Below, in pieces: positions 43,703 through 53,140 of a DNA stretch of 64,000 bases (positions are counted from its first letter, which is position 1; every line of letters starts with the position of its first letter). The DNA is taken from the NCBI RefSeq assembly GCF_003058325.1, contig NZ_CP028844.1, positions 391,001 through 455,000 on the forward strand. Direction: 5' to 3'. The position numbers and the translations under genes were made by a program. The notes beneath the pieces are model-generated. The model did not search any database. It was not told where the DNA came from and saw only the letters and a list, made by a program, of their open reading frames with translations. This DNA is from Methylobacterium currus. GTDB taxonomy: Bacteria > Pseudomonadota > Alphaproteobacteria > Rhizobiales > Beijerinckiaceae.

Positions 43703-44908
43703 ATGCAGCCGATTCTCGACACCTTCGATGCCCGCGCCATCCTGCCGGAGGACGGCCTGGCCGGTGCGCTGGCCGGCCGCGTCTGGCGGCCGGAGCTGAA
43801 CGGGCCGAGCACCGTCGCGGTGCGGCCGGGCGCCGACGGGCAGCCGGAGCTCGTCGACATCACCCGCGCCTTCCCGACCATCCGCGACCTCTGCGAGACG
43901 GGGGACCCGGCTGCCGCCCTGCGCGGCGCCGCGGGCGAGACGGTCGGCCCCCTCGACGCGGTCCTGGCCAACACGCCGCCGGACAGCCGCGATCCGTCGC
44001 GGCCCTGGCTCCTCGCCCCGATCGACCTCCAGGCGGTCAAGGCCGCCGGCGTGACCTTCGCGGTCTCGATGCTGGAGCGGGTGATCGAGGAGCGGGCGCG
44101 CGGCAACCCGGACGCCGCGGCGGCGATCCGCCTCGAGGTCGGGCGTCTCGTCGGCAACGACCTGCGCCAGTTGAAGCCCGGCTCGGCCGAGGCGATGGCC
44201 CTGAAGGCGGTGCTGGTGGCGCAAGGCGCCTGGAGCCAGTACCTCGAGGTCGGCATCGGCCCCGACGCCGAGATCTTCACCAAGGCGCAGCCGCTCTCCT
44301 CCGTCGGCTGCGGCCAGGAGGCGGGCCTGCATCCGGGCTCGCAATGGAACAACCCGGAGCCCGAGGTGGCGCTGGTGGTGGCCTCCGACCAGCGCATCGT
44401 CGGGGCGACCCTCGGCAACGACGTCAACCTGCGCGACTTCGAGGGCCGCTCGGCCCTGCTCCTCGGCAAGGCCAAGGACAACGCCGCCTCCTGTGCGCTG
44501 GGGCCGTTCGTGCGCCTGTTCGACGGCGGCTTCACCCTCGACCATATCCGCCGCACCGTGGTGAGCCTGGAGGTGACCGGCGAGGACGGGTTCAAGCTCG
44601 CGGGCACCTCGCCGCTCTCCGAGATCAGCCGCGACCCGGCCGACCTCGTGGCGGCGATGATGGGTGGGACCCACCAGTACCCGGACGGCGCGGTGCTGTT
44701 CCTCGGCACGATGTTCGCGCCGGTCGAGGACCGGGGCGCCCCGGGCCAGGGCTTCACCCATAAGGTCGGCGACCGGGTGGTGATCCGCAGCCCGGGCCTC
44801 GGCGCCCTCGTCAACCGGATGCGCCACTGCCAGGATTGCGAGCCCTGGACCTTCGGAGCGGCGGCGCTGATGCGCAACCTCGCCGCCCGCGGGCTCCTGA
44901 ACGGCTGA
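43703..44908 (+). CDS. fumarylacetoacetate hydrolase (FAH) family protein
   Basis: A 401-residue enzyme of the FAH superfamily. An N-terminal domain to about residue 95 precedes the FAH fold, which contains AVSMLERVIEERARGN, PEPEVALVVASDQRIVGATLGNDVNLRDFEGRSALLLGKAKDN (metal ligands E/E/D of the family) and a late GTMFAP...GFTHKVGD segment. The length and VSMLERVIEE segment recall 2-keto-3-deoxy-sugar-acid dehydratases and fumarylacetoacetate hydrolase relatives that cleave or dehydrate 2-oxo acids. The substrate is not certain. GGGAGGAG precedes the ATG. Monocistronic. Confidence 0.8.
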   Translation: MQPILDTFDARAILPEDGLAGALAGRVWRPELNGPSTVAVRPGADGQPELVDITRAFPTIRDLCETGDPAAALRGAAGETVGPLDAVLANTPPDSRDPSRPWLLAPIDLQAVKAAGVTFAVSMLERVIEERARGNPDAAAAIRLEVGRLVGNDLRQLKPGSAEAMALKAVLVAQGAWSQYLEVGIGPDAEIFTKAQPLSSVGCGQEAGLHPGSQWNNPEPEVALVVASDQRIVGATLGNDVNLRDFEGRSALLLGKAKDNAASCALGPFVRLFDGGFTLDHIRRTVVSLEVTGEDGFKLAGTSPLSEISRDPADLVAAMMGGTHQYPDGAVLFLGTMFAPVEDRGAPGQGFTHKVGDRVVIRSPGLGALVNRMRHCQDCEPWTFGAAALMRNLAARGLLNG

Positions 44909-44996
44909 GAATCCGTTCACGGCCCCGCCGCCGTGACATTACCGTCACGGAAACCGTAGACGGCTTCCCCAGGCAAGCGTGGCCGGTTGCCAGGAA

Positions 44997-45012
44997 TATA
45001 GCATTGGCTATA
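44997..45012. promoter_or_regulatory. small inverted repeat upstream of the porin gene
   Basis: TATAGC/GCTATA with a four-base ATTG spacer lies 32 bases before the porin ATG. It is an AT-rich island in GC-rich DNA. The right arm overlaps a -10-like GCTATAC. It may be part of the promoter or an operator; no known binding site is recognised. Confidence 0.35.
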
Positions 45013-45043
45013 CCTGACCGCCGGAACGGCAGGGGATGCGGCG

Positions 45044-47131
45044 ATGCGGCGGACGGGCGGTGCGGGAATCGGGGTGGCCCTGGGGCTGTGCGCCGGCCTG
45101 GCGAATGCGGCCGACCTGCGCCCACCCGTCCCGGCCGCCCCCACCTTCGTCGACTGGTCCGGCCCCTATCTCGGGATCGAGGGCAGTGCCGGCGCCTCGT
45201 TCGGCAATTATCGCTTCGGGCCGAGCACCGTCGGCGGCCAGCCGATCCCGGCCTTCCAGAGCGGCGACTCGACCCGGCGCTCGGATGCGGGCCGCACCGC
45301 CACCACGGCGGTCGGCGGGCTATTCGGCGGCTATAACTGGCAGGCCGGTCCCTACCTCTACGGCCTCGAGGCCGACCTCTACGGCGCCAACCTCAAGCGG
45401 CCGGTGCCCTCGACGGCGATCGGCTTCGGCTACGACGACGTCGACCCGCCCTTCAGCGTGATCCGGGGCAAGACCGACCTCTATGGTGCGCTCCGGGCCC
45501 GCCTCGGCTATTCGTTCGAGAATTACCTCGTCTACGCGACCTTCGGGCTCGCCGGGGCCAATGCGCGGGTGCTCGCGACCTATCCGGATCTCGCCACCGG
45601 GGCGGTGGCGACGGCGCGGCGCGACCTGTCCTTCCTCGGCTTCACCCTCGGCGCCGGCGTGCAATACGCCATCACCCCGAACCTCGCGCTCGGCCTCGAT
45701 TACCGCTACGTCGATCTCGGCCGCTCCGGCCGCTTCGATCTGGGTGCTGTGCCGGGCCTCGGCCCGGTGACGACGCAGGCCGCCTTCTCGTCGCACCAGA
45801 TGATGGCGCGGCTGTCCTGGTACCCCTACGGCCTCAAGTTGCCGGCGGAGGTGGCCGAGGACGCGCCGGCGAGCCGCGACACCGGCCGCTACTCCTTCCA
45901 TGGCCAGACCACCTTCGTGGCCCAGGGCGTGCCGGGCTTCCGCGCGCCCTATCGCGGCGAGAACAGCCTGGTGCCGAATCAGGTCCAGTCCACCACCACC
46001 GCGACCCTGTTCCTCGGCGTGAAGCTGACCGACAGCACCGAGCTCTACTACAATCCGGAATTCTCGCAGGGCTTCGGCCTGTCGCGCACGCTCGGCGTCG
46101 CCGGCTTCGTCAACGGCGAGGCCCAGAAGGCCGGCGCGCCGTTCCCCAAGCTGCGCTCGAACCGCTACTTCGTGCGCCAGACCTTCGGTCTCGGCGGCGC
46201 CACCGAGGACGTCCCGGACGGCGTCAACCAGGTGGCGATGACGCGCGACATCGAGCGGATCACGGTGGTGGCCGGCAAGTTCGCCCTCGGCGACTTCTTC
46301 GACGGCAACATCTACGCCCACGACCCCCGGATCGACTTCATGAACTGGTCGATCTGGGGCTCCTCGGCCTGGGACTTCCCGGCCAACCTCCCCGGCTTCA
46401 CCCAGGGCGTGATGGTCGAGTACAACCGGCCGGAATTCGCCATCCGGGCCGCCTACACCCAGGTGCCGAAGCAGCCCTCGAACGACGTGCTCGACCCGCG
46501 GGTCTTCGACCGCGCCGGCACCAACATCGAGTTCGAGGAGCGCCACGTCCTCCCCGGGCTGGAGCAGCCGGGCAAGCTGCGCATCGGCCTGTTCAGCAAT
46601 GTCGGCAACACCGCCAATTACCGCCAGGTGGTCGAGCTGACGCAAGGCGGCGCCTTCGACGACATCAACGACGCTGCGTCCGCGACGCGCCGGCCCCGGC
46701 GCAAGACCGGCGCCTATATCAACCTGGAGCAGGCGCTGACGCCGGATCTCGGCCTGTTCGCCCGGGCCAGCCTGTCGGACGGGCGCAACGAGAGCCTGTC
46801 CTTCACCGATGTCGATCGCAGCCTCTCGGGCGGGCTCTCGCTCAAGGGCACCGCCTGGGACCGGCCGAGCGACACGCTCGGCATCGGCGCGGCGATCAAC
46901 GGGCTGTCCCCGTCGCACCGGGCGTTCTTCGCCAATGGGGGCTTGGGCCTGCTGATCGGCGACGGGCGGCTGAACTACGCCCCTGAGCGCGCCTTCGAGA
47001 CCTACTACGCGCTCAGCCTCACCAAGGCGGTGACGGTGTCGTTCAACTACCAGTTGGTGGTGAACCCCGCCTATAATCGCGACCGCGGCCCGGCCAACTT
47101 CTTCGGCACCCGCCTGCACGCCGATTTCTGA
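45044..47131 (+). CDS. double outer-membrane protein: Omp25/31-like barrel fused to OprB carbohydrate porin
   Basis: A 695-residue protein. Residues 1-22 are a signal peptide (ending ANA). Residues about 35-270 match the Omp25/Omp31 family of small alphaproteobacterial barrels: DWSGPYLGIEGSAG, GGLFGGYNWQAGPYLYGLEADLYG, DLYGALRARLGYSFENYLVYATFGLA, and NLALGLDYRYVDLG. Residues about 285-695 match the OprB porin family: YSFHGQTTFVAQG, LFLGVKLTDSTELYYNPEFSQGFGLS, ITVVAGKFALGDFFDGN, and a C-terminal aromatic residue suited to BAM assembly. OprB channels admit sugars. Such fusions occur in Methylobacterium-like bacteria. It is monocistronic. Confidence 0.85.
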   Translation: MRRTGGAGIGVALGLCAGLANAADLRPPVPAAPTFVDWSGPYLGIEGSAGASFGNYRFGPSTVGGQPIPAFQSGDSTRRSDAGRTATTAVGGLFGGYNWQAGPYLYGLEADLYGANLKRPVPSTAIGFGYDDVDPPFSVIRGKTDLYGALRARLGYSFENYLVYATFGLAGANARVLATYPDLATGAVATARRDLSFLGFTLGAGVQYAITPNLALGLDYRYVDLGRSGRFDLGAVPGLGPVTTQAAFSSHQMMARLSWYPYGLKLPAEVAEDAPASRDTGRYSFHGQTTFVAQGVPGFRAPYRGENSLVPNQVQSTTTATLFLGVKLTDSTELYYNPEFSQGFGLSRTLGVAGFVNGEAQKAGAPFPKLRSNRYFVRQTFGLGGATEDVPDGVNQVAMTRDIERITVVAGKFALGDFFDGNIYAHDPRIDFMNWSIWGSSAWDFPANLPGFTQGVMVEYNRPEFAIRAAYTQVPKQPSNDVLDPRVFDRAGTNIEFEERHVLPGLEQPGKLRIGLFSNVGNTANYRQVVELTQGGAFDDINDAASATRRPRRKTGAYINLEQALTPDLGLFARASLSDGRNESLSFTDVDRSLSGGLSLKGTAWDRPSDTLGIGAAINGLSPSHRAFFANGGLGLLIGDGRLNYAPERAFETYYALSLTKAVTVSFNYQLVVNPAYNRDRGPANFFGTRLHADF

Positions 47132-47768
47132 GGCGGGCCCGGACACGGCGAGGCCCGGAGCCGCCGGGGCATGATGCAACTTTCGGACGATGCGCCGTCG
47201 GGTGGTGTGTCCGTTCTGCCCGGCGTGCCGCCCCCCCACGCTGCCCGGGCCGGCTGAACGTCGCCGGATCGTCCAACCTCTTCGATCAGGACAAGTCGCG
47301 GGATCGCCTCTCCCGAGCGGCAGGGACTGCCGGGGTGAAGGCGGCGATGGTCGAGACCAAGCTCGGCTGTTGGGTTGGTGCCCGGTCGACTTGAGCTTCA
47401 CTGCGGAAACGTCCGATCGTCACCCCGGCGGCTCTCGCACCCGGGAGAGACGAGGTGCGCTTCGTTTCGACGGCACCGAACCGGTTTTCAGGACGACTCC
47501 GCCGATCGAAGATGAGCCGCATCGCCGACGGCCGGAACGAGCGGGCAATCCTGCAACACTTCTGGCAGCCACCCCCGGCAGCAGATCCGAAAATTACGGA
47601 TAAAGGCTGTGCTGTGGCGTGCGGTCTTCCTTCCTAAACTTGCGTCACACAATCACGAGCAGATGCACACAATCGAAAGCGTCGGACACGTCAAACTCGC
47701 GATCTGACTTCGTGGTATTATATTGAACAAAAAACAATCAAATTGGGCCTCCGTCCGGGGCAAAAATC
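47132..47768. other. long intergenic region, no gene seen
   Basis: About 640 bases between the porin and the acyltransferase gene. Frames present are short, basic and chance-like. The last 130 bases are AT-richer. They contain two exact copies of CACACAATC (47646-47654 and 47666-47674, 20 bases apart, two helical turns) and an AT-rich TATTATATTG about 50 bases before the next ATG, likely the acyltransferase promoter region. Confidence 0.5.
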
Positions 47769-49724
47769 ATGCAATCTGGCGTGACCTGTCAGTCGACGGC
47801 CTTCGGCTATCGGCCCGACATCGACGGCCTGCGCGCCGTCGCCGTGCTGGCGGTGATTCTCTACCATGTCGGCATCACCTGGATGCCGGGCGGCTTCGTC
47901 GGGGTGGACGTGTTCTTCGTCATCTCCGGCTACGTCATCACGCGCGGGCTGATGCGGGAGGCGGCCGGCCGCGGCATCGGCCTCGCGGAATTCTACGCCC
48001 GGCGCATCCGGCGCATCCTGCCGGCCCTCGTGGCGACCCTCGCCCTCACCTCGCTCGCCGCGTACTGGATCCTGCTGCCGCCGCAGCTCGCAGATTACGC
48101 CGGCAGCGTGGTGGCCTCGGCGCTGTCTGTGGCCAACCTCTATTTCTGGCGTGCCTCGGGCTATTTCGACGCCGCGGCGCATTACCGGCCGCTGCTGCAC
48201 ACCTGGTCGCTCTCCGTCGAGGAGCAGTTCTACCTCGTCCTGCCGGTGTCGCTGCTCCTGGCGTTGCGCCTGCGCCTGAGGCCGCTCTGGCTCCCCTTCG
48301 GACTGGTCGCCCTGCTGTCGTTCGGCCTGAGCCTCTATGCCGGCCGTTCCGCGCCGACGGCGAATTTCTACCTGCTGCCGACCCGGGCGTGGGAGCTCCT
48401 CGTCGGCACGCTGCTGGCCATGGCGCCGCATGGCGGGGCGAGCCCGCTGCCGCCATTCCTCCGTCAGGCCGCCGGCCTTGCCGGGCTCGCCGGCATCCTG
48501 GCCCCCTCCCTTTTCTACAGCGAGGCCACGCCCTTCCCCGGCGCCGGCGCCCTGCCGCCCTGCCTCGGCGCCGCCCTGCTGATCCGCCTCGGCGCAACGC
48601 AGGGCCCCCGCAATGCCGCGACCCGCCTGCTGGCGGCCCCGCCCCTCGTCGCCATCGGGCTGATCTCCTACTCGGCCTATCTCGTGCACTGGCCGCTGAT
48701 CGTGCTCGGCCGGATCGCCCTGATGCGGGACTTCACCACCTCCGAGACGGTCGCGGTGATCGGGGCGACGCTCGTCCTCGCCACCCTGTCGTACCGCTTC
48801 GTCGAGCAGCCGTTCCGGCATCCCCCTGCAGCCGCCCAGGCGCGGCGGCTGCGCCCGGTCTTCGCGTCCGGCCTGATCGCCACCCTGGCGATGGCGGGTC
48901 TCGGCTGGGCCGGGGTGACGAGCGGCGGCCTGCCCGGCCGCTTCCCGGATTTCCGGCTCCGGCCGGTGCCCGGCACCGAGACCTGGAACCACCGCACCTG
49001 CTTCCTCTTCGCCGACCAGACCTGGCAGGCCTGGGACCCGGAGGGCTGCATGCGCACGGCGGGCAAGGACGGCCTGGTGGTACAGGGCCGGGTGCTGCTC
49101 TGGGGCGACAGCTTCGCGGCGCATTACGTGCCCGGCCTGATCCGGCACGCCGACAGGCTGCCGGGGCGCCTCGTCCAGTACACGGCGGCGGGGTGCCAGC
49201 CGACCCTCGGCATCGCCTCGCACGTCGTGCCGCATTGCCGCGCCTTCAACGACAACGCCCTGGCGCTGATCCGCCGGCTCGGAATCCGCGACGTGGTGCT
49301 CTCGGCCCGCTGGGGGGCGCAGCGCGACGGCCACGTCCCCGAGCGCCTGCGCGAGACCGTGGCGCAGGTTGCCGCCCTCGGGGCCCGCGTCCACGTCATC
49401 GGGCAATCGCCGGAATTCCCCCTCGATCCGGCCTTCCTGGCCTATCACCAGCGCCACGACCCGCCGGGGACCGCCGGCCGCTGGCGCCCGGTCGAGACCC
49501 CGCACCTCAACGAGGCCCTGCGGGCGGCGCTGCCGGCGACCGTGACCTTCATCGACCCGGTCGCCGCCCTCTGCGCGGGGGGGACGTGCCCCTATGCCGA
49601 GGGCGACACCTTCCTGTACGCCGATAGCGGCCACTTCTCCTTGGCCGGTGCGGTGCACGCGGTCGAGCGCTTCCTCGCAGCCGGGCTGTTCGCCCCTCCC
49701 CGCGCCGCCGCGGCCATTCCTTAG
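47769..49724 (+). CDS. OafA/YrhL-type acyltransferase with C-terminal SGNH domain
   Basis: A 651-residue inner-membrane O-acyltransferase. The N-terminal half (about 15-370) is the acyltransferase_3 domain with about ten helices. It shows YRPDIDGLRAVAVLAVILYH (catalytic His region), FFVISGYVITR, FYARRIRRILPAL, HTWSLSVEEQFYLVLP and the last-helix YLVHWPL. The C-terminal half is a periplasmic SGNH domain: LLWGDSFAAHY (nucleophile Ser) and YADSGHFSLAG (Asp and His). This two-domain form O-acetylates surface polysaccharide, LPS or peptidoglycan. The low-GC promoter region upstream is unlike the rest of the genome. Confidence 0.9.
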   Translation: MQSGVTCQSTAFGYRPDIDGLRAVAVLAVILYHVGITWMPGGFVGVDVFFVISGYVITRGLMREAAGRGIGLAEFYARRIRRILPALVATLALTSLAAYWILLPPQLADYAGSVVASALSVANLYFWRASGYFDAAAHYRPLLHTWSLSVEEQFYLVLPVSLLLALRLRLRPLWLPFGLVALLSFGLSLYAGRSAPTANFYLLPTRAWELLVGTLLAMAPHGGASPLPPFLRQAAGLAGLAGILAPSLFYSEATPFPGAGALPPCLGAALLIRLGATQGPRNAATRLLAAPPLVAIGLISYSAYLVHWPLIVLGRIALMRDFTTSETVAVIGATLVLATLSYRFVEQPFRHPPAAAQARRLRPVFASGLIATLAMAGLGWAGVTSGGLPGRFPDFRLRPVPGTETWNHRTCFLFADQTWQAWDPEGCMRTAGKDGLVVQGRVLLWGDSFAAHYVPGLIRHADRLPGRLVQYTAAGCQPTLGIASHVVPHCRAFNDNALALIRRLGIRDVVLSARWGAQRDGHVPERLRETVAQVAALGARVHVIGQSPEFPLDPAFLAYHQRHDPPGTAGRWRPVETPHLNEALRAALPATVTFIDPVAALCAGGTCPYAEGDTFLYADSGHFSLAGAVHAVERFLAAGLFAPPRAAAAIP

Positions 49725-49731
49725 GGCCGGG

Positions 49732-50748
49732 TCAGGACCGGGCGACGGCCACCGCGCCGTCGTCCAGGACGATGAAGCGGATGCCGGCGGCGCGCAGGGC
49801 CGCGACCGCCTTGTGGCGGGAGCGGGCGCCCTGTCCCTCGGCCTCCTCCTCGAGGCGCCGCACGGTCGAGAGCGACAGGCCGCTCGCCTCCGCCAGCGCA
49901 GTCATCGACCAGTCGAGCAGGGCCCGGGCGGCGCGCAGGTGGTGACCCTCCACCGCCTGCTCCAGTCCTTCGCGCAGACCGTCGGTCACCGGGGGCGCGG
50001 CGAGCGCGGACGGATAGATCAGGCCGTTGCGCTCGACGAGGCGGCCATGCTCGTCATGGACCGGAACCGACACCACCCGGTACCGCTCGGGGGCCCGGTT
50101 CGCGTGGCAGATCGTCGGCGCCGCCTGGAACACCCGGCCGGGCTGCCGCCGCGCGACGCTGTCGCGGAAGGCCGCGCGCTCCGCCGGCACCACGTCGGCG
50201 AAGGGATCGGCATTGACCTCGTCGAGCGGCCGTCCCGCGAGTTGCGCCGCCTCCGGCGGGAAGTCGAAGCGGCGGTCGAGGCCGATGGAGACGAACAGGA
50301 CCCGGGACGCGGCGAACCAAGCGTTGCGCCGGCGCGTCTCGGCCCGGCGCAGCCGCAGCAGGGCCGCCGCATCGGTGACGTCGAGGACGATGCCGGCGGC
50401 AGCCCGCGGCCGGCCCTCCGCGGTCAGGTGCAGCTCGGTGCGCAGCGTGAAGAGGCGCAGGGTCCCGTCCGGCCGCACGAACCGGATCTCGCGCTCGGGC
50501 AGGGCATGGCCCTGTATCAGGTCGGCGGCACTCGCCAGGTTGGGCCGGTCGTCGGGATGGACGAGGTCGAGGAGCAGGTCGTAGCTCGGCCGTGTCCGCT
50601 CGGGATCGAGCCCGAGCAGGCGGAACAGGCCCGGCGACCACGTCTGCCGGCCGGAGGCGAAGCTCCAGGCCCAGCCGCCCGTCAGCCCGGCATTCTCCGT
50701 CAATCGGAGGAAGTCGGCGGGAGCAAAGGACAGGTCGGCCGCACGCAT
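49732..50748 (-). CDS. PAS-domain protein with C-terminal helix-turn-helix
   Basis: A 338-residue cytoplasmic protein. Residues about 15-125 form a PAS_3-type fold (GGWAWSFASGRQTWSPGLFRLLGLDP, LVHPDDRP, REIRFVRPDGTLRLF). A second, PAS-like stretch spans about 140-245. The C-terminus (about 265-325) has ARALLDWSMTALAEASGLSLSTVRRLEE, an XRE-type helix-turn-helix, followed by AAGIRFIVLDDGAVAV, an ending common in alphaproteobacterial XRE regulators. It is therefore a candidate sensory transcription regulator; the ligand is unknown. ATG 50748 lies exactly at the edge of a 16-base tandem repeat array that forms its leader and promoter region. Confidence 0.75.
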   Translation of the reverse strand: MRAADLSFAPADFLRLTENAGLTGGWAWSFASGRQTWSPGLFRLLGLDPERTRPSYDLLLDLVHPDDRPNLASAADLIQGHALPEREIRFVRPDGTLRLFTLRTELHLTAEGRPRAAAGIVLDVTDAAALLRLRRAETRRRNAWFAASRVLFVSIGLDRRFDFPPEAAQLAGRPLDEVNADPFADVVPAERAAFRDSVARRQPGRVFQAAPTICHANRAPERYRVVSVPVHDEHGRLVERNGLIYPSALAAPPVTDGLREGLEQAVEGHHLRAARALLDWSMTALAEASGLSLSTVRRLEEEAEGQGARSRHKAVAALRAAGIRFIVLDDGAVAVARS

Positions 50749-50844
50749 GGTCCTCACCAGGATGGGTCCTCACCAGGATGGGTCCTTGCCAGGACAGGTC
50801 CTTGCCAGGACAGGTCCTTGCCAGGACAGATCCTTGCCGGACGG
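50749..50844. repeat. 16-bp tandem repeat array (about six units)
   Basis: Two copies of GGTCCTCACCAGGATG (50749-50780) are followed by three exact copies of GGTCCTTGCCAGGACA (50781-50828) and a degenerate sixth unit (50829-50844). Each unit contains an imperfect palindrome TCCT-TGCC-AGGA. The array directly precedes the PAS/HTH gene on the minus strand and contains its ribosome binding site region. Confidence 0.95.
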
Positions 50845-50892
50845 GCCACCGCGTCGCCATGCCGTGGTCCGCTGGGCCATTTACAGGCCAAG

Positions 50893-50937
50893 CCGCCCGG
50901 CGGGGCAAGACCGCCCGGCGGGGCAAGACCGCCCGGC
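50893..50937. repeat. 18-bp tandem repeat (two and a half units)
   Basis: CCGCCCGGCGGGGCAAGA occurs twice in tandem (50893-50928), followed by the first nine bases of a third copy (50929-50937). It sits 50 bases from the 16-bp array, in the same divergent region between the regulator and the acyl-CoA dehydrogenase gene. Confidence 0.9.
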
Positions 50938-51096
50938 ATCACGGATGTCCGGATTGGCCGCTTCCCGGGCCAGCCTGTGGTACCAGGCAGGTTCTCACGG
51001 CATGACACCCGCGGCCGCGAACGGTGTAGCCTGCCCCGCGACAGATCAACGGACCGTGGCGCCCGCGCCGGCGCTGCGGCAGGATGGAGACGCCCG

Positions 51097-52260
51097 ATGA
51101 CCGAGACCGACGCCCTCCGGCACCCCGAGATCCGCGAGGAGGTCGCCAAGCTCTGCGCCCGCTTCCCCGACGAGTACTGGCGCCGCCTCGACGCCGAGCG
51201 CGCCTACCCGACGGATTTCGTGAACGCGCTGACCGAATCCGGCTACCTCTCGGTGCTGATCCCCGAGGAGTATGGCGGCTCCGGCCTGCCGCTCTCGGCG
51301 GCGGCCGCGATCCTCGAGGAGGTGCAGCGGTCCGGCTGCAACGGCGCGGCCTGCCACGCCCAGATGTACACGATGGGCACCGTCCTGCGGCACGGCACCC
51401 AGGCGCAGAAGGAGCGCTACCTGCCGGAGATCGCCGCCGGGCGCCTGCGGCTCCAGGCCTTCGGCGTCACCGAGCCGACGAGCGGCACCGACACCACGGC
51501 GCTTCGCACCACCGCGCGCCGCGAGGGCGACAAGTTCATCGTCAACGGTCAGAAAATCTGGACCAGCCGGGCCGAGCATTCCGACCTGATGCTGCTGCTG
51601 GCCCGCACGACTCCCCGCGACCAGGTGGCGAAGAAGACCGACGGCCTCTCCACCTTCATCGTCGACATGCGCTCGGTCCTCGGCCGCGGCCTGACCATCC
51701 GGCCGATCCGCACGATGATGAACCACAACTCGTGCGAGGTCTTCTTCGACAACATGGAGGTGCCGGCCGAAAATCTGGTCGGCGAGGAGGGCAAGGGGTT
51801 CCGCTACATCCTCTCGGGCATGAACGCCGAGCGGCTGCTCATCGCCGCCGAGTGCATCGGCGACGCCAAGTGGTTCATCGCCAAGGCGTCCGGATACGCC
51901 CGCGAGCGCCAGGTCTTCGGCCGGCCGATCGGCCAGAACCAGGGCATCCAGTTCCCGATCGCCAAGGCCTACGCCAACATGCGCGCCGCCGAGCTGATGG
52001 TGCAGGAGGGCCTCCGCCTCTACGAGGCCGGGGCCAATCCGGGGGCGGAGGCCAACATGGCCAAGATGCTCGCCGCCGACGCCTCGTTCGAGGCGGCCAA
52101 TGCCTGCATCCAGACCTTCGGCGGCTTCGGCTTCGCGGAGGAGTACGACGTCGAGCGCAAGTTCCGCGAGACCCGGCTCTACCAGGTGGCGCCGATCTCC
52201 ACCAACCTGATCCTGTCCTACATCGCCGAGCACGTGCTGGGCATGCCGCGCTCGTATTGA
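51097..52260 (+). CDS. acyl-CoA dehydrogenase
   Basis: A 387-residue flavoenzyme with the three-domain ACAD fold: N-terminal helices, a central beta domain with LQAFGVTEPTSGTDTTALRTTA (FAD-contacting) and FIVNGQKIWTSRAEHSDLMLLLART, and a C-terminal helical domain with ERLLIAAECIGDAKWFI, YARERQVFGRPIGQNQGIQFPIA and IQTFGGFGFAEEYDVERKFRETRLYQVAPISTNLI. The catalytic glutamate position of short/medium-chain types is not clear in this alignment by eye. It removes two hydrogens from an acyl-CoA and passes electrons to ETF. Substrate chain length cannot be inferred. Monocistronic. Confidence 0.9.
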   Translation: MTETDALRHPEIREEVAKLCARFPDEYWRRLDAERAYPTDFVNALTESGYLSVLIPEEYGGSGLPLSAAAAILEEVQRSGCNGAACHAQMYTMGTVLRHGTQAQKERYLPEIAAGRLRLQAFGVTEPTSGTDTTALRTTARREGDKFIVNGQKIWTSRAEHSDLMLLLARTTPRDQVAKKTDGLSTFIVDMRSVLGRGLTIRPIRTMMNHNSCEVFFDNMEVPAENLVGEEGKGFRYILSGMNAERLLIAAECIGDAKWFIAKASGYARERQVFGRPIGQNQGIQFPIAKAYANMRAAELMVQEGLRLYEAGANPGAEANMAKMLAADASFEAANACIQTFGGFGFAEEYDVERKFRETRLYQVAPISTNLILSYIAEHVLGMPRSY

Positions 52261-52434
52261 TCGCCCGGCGCCGGGGCTTCGGGACGAGTCGGCGCGGGGG
52301 GCTCCTTCTCCCCGCGGACGCCGTGGCTGTCCGGGGAAGAGGAAAGGCGCTGGCTCCTCCTCTCCCCTCGCTTCTCATCGTCTCCCGAACGGCCCCGCTG
52401 GCGCCGGGCCGCCGATCCGGCCATAGGGGCGGCC

Positions 52435-53136
52435 ATGACGACGGATCTCGCCCCGCTCCTGTTCCTGCCCGGGCTTCTCAACGACGCGGTGTTGTGGCGT
52501 GCGCCGATCGATGCGCTCGCCGACCGGACCGCCGCCGCGGTGGCGGACCTCACCCTCGACGACAGCGTCGCCGCGATGGCGCGGCGGGCGCTCGCGGTCG
52601 CGCCGCCGCGCTTCGGCCTCGTCGCCCTGTCGATGGGAGGCTACGTCGCCTTCGAGATCCTGCGCCAGGCGCCCGAGCGGGTGACCCGGCTCGCCCTGTT
52701 CGACACCGCCGCCGCTCCGGAGAACGAGGAGCGCGCCGCCACGCGGCGCCAGGGCATGGATCAGCTCAAGGTCGGCCGCTTCGCCGGGGTCACGACGCGC
52801 CTGCTGCCGAAGCTCGTCCATGCCTCGCATGTGCACGGGCCGGTGGGCGAGGCCGTGAAGGCGATGGCCGAGCGGGTCGGCGGTGCGGCCTTTGTGCGCC
52901 AGCAGCGCGCGATCCTCGACCGGCCCGACAGCCGCCCGTTCCTGGCGACGATCCGGGTGCCGACCCTGGTGGCGGTCGGCGCCGACGACGTCCTGACGCC
53001 GCCGGCGCTCGCCCGCGAGATCCACGAAGGCATCGCCGGCTCGCGCCTGCACGTCCTGCCCGAATGCGGGCATCTGCCGCCGCTGGAGCGGCCGGACGAG
53101 ACGAGCGCGCTGCTCAGGGAATGGCTGGAGGCGTGA
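52435..53136 (+). CDS. alpha/beta hydrolase
   Basis: A 233-residue alpha/beta-hydrolase fold enzyme. Nucleophile Ser in ALSMGGYVAFEIL, acid Asp in VAVGADDVLTPP, and base His in ECGHLPPLERPDE form the triad. LLFLPGLLNDAVLW holds the oxyanion HG-like turn. No signal peptide. It resembles MhpC/PcaD-type hydrolases, but the substrate is unknown. The stop is five bases from the convergent GST gene end. Confidence 0.85.
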   Translation: MTTDLAPLLFLPGLLNDAVLWRAPIDALADRTAAAVADLTLDDSVAAMARRALAVAPPRFGLVALSMGGYVAFEILRQAPERVTRLALFDTAAAPENEERAATRRQGMDQLKVGRFAGVTTRLLPKLVHASHVHGPVGEAVKAMAERVGGAAFVRQQRAILDRPDSRPFLATIRVPTLVAVGADDVLTPPALAREIHEGIAGSRLHVLPECGHLPPLERPDETSALLREWLEA

Positions 53137-53140
53137 CTCG

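Noticed and set aside
47190..47603. A 137-residue frame in the gap before the acyltransferase.
   Set aside because: No ribosome binding site, no domain, composition of a chance frame.
50749..50937. CRISPR-like array.
   Set aside because: Units are directly tandem without spacers and no cas genes are present.
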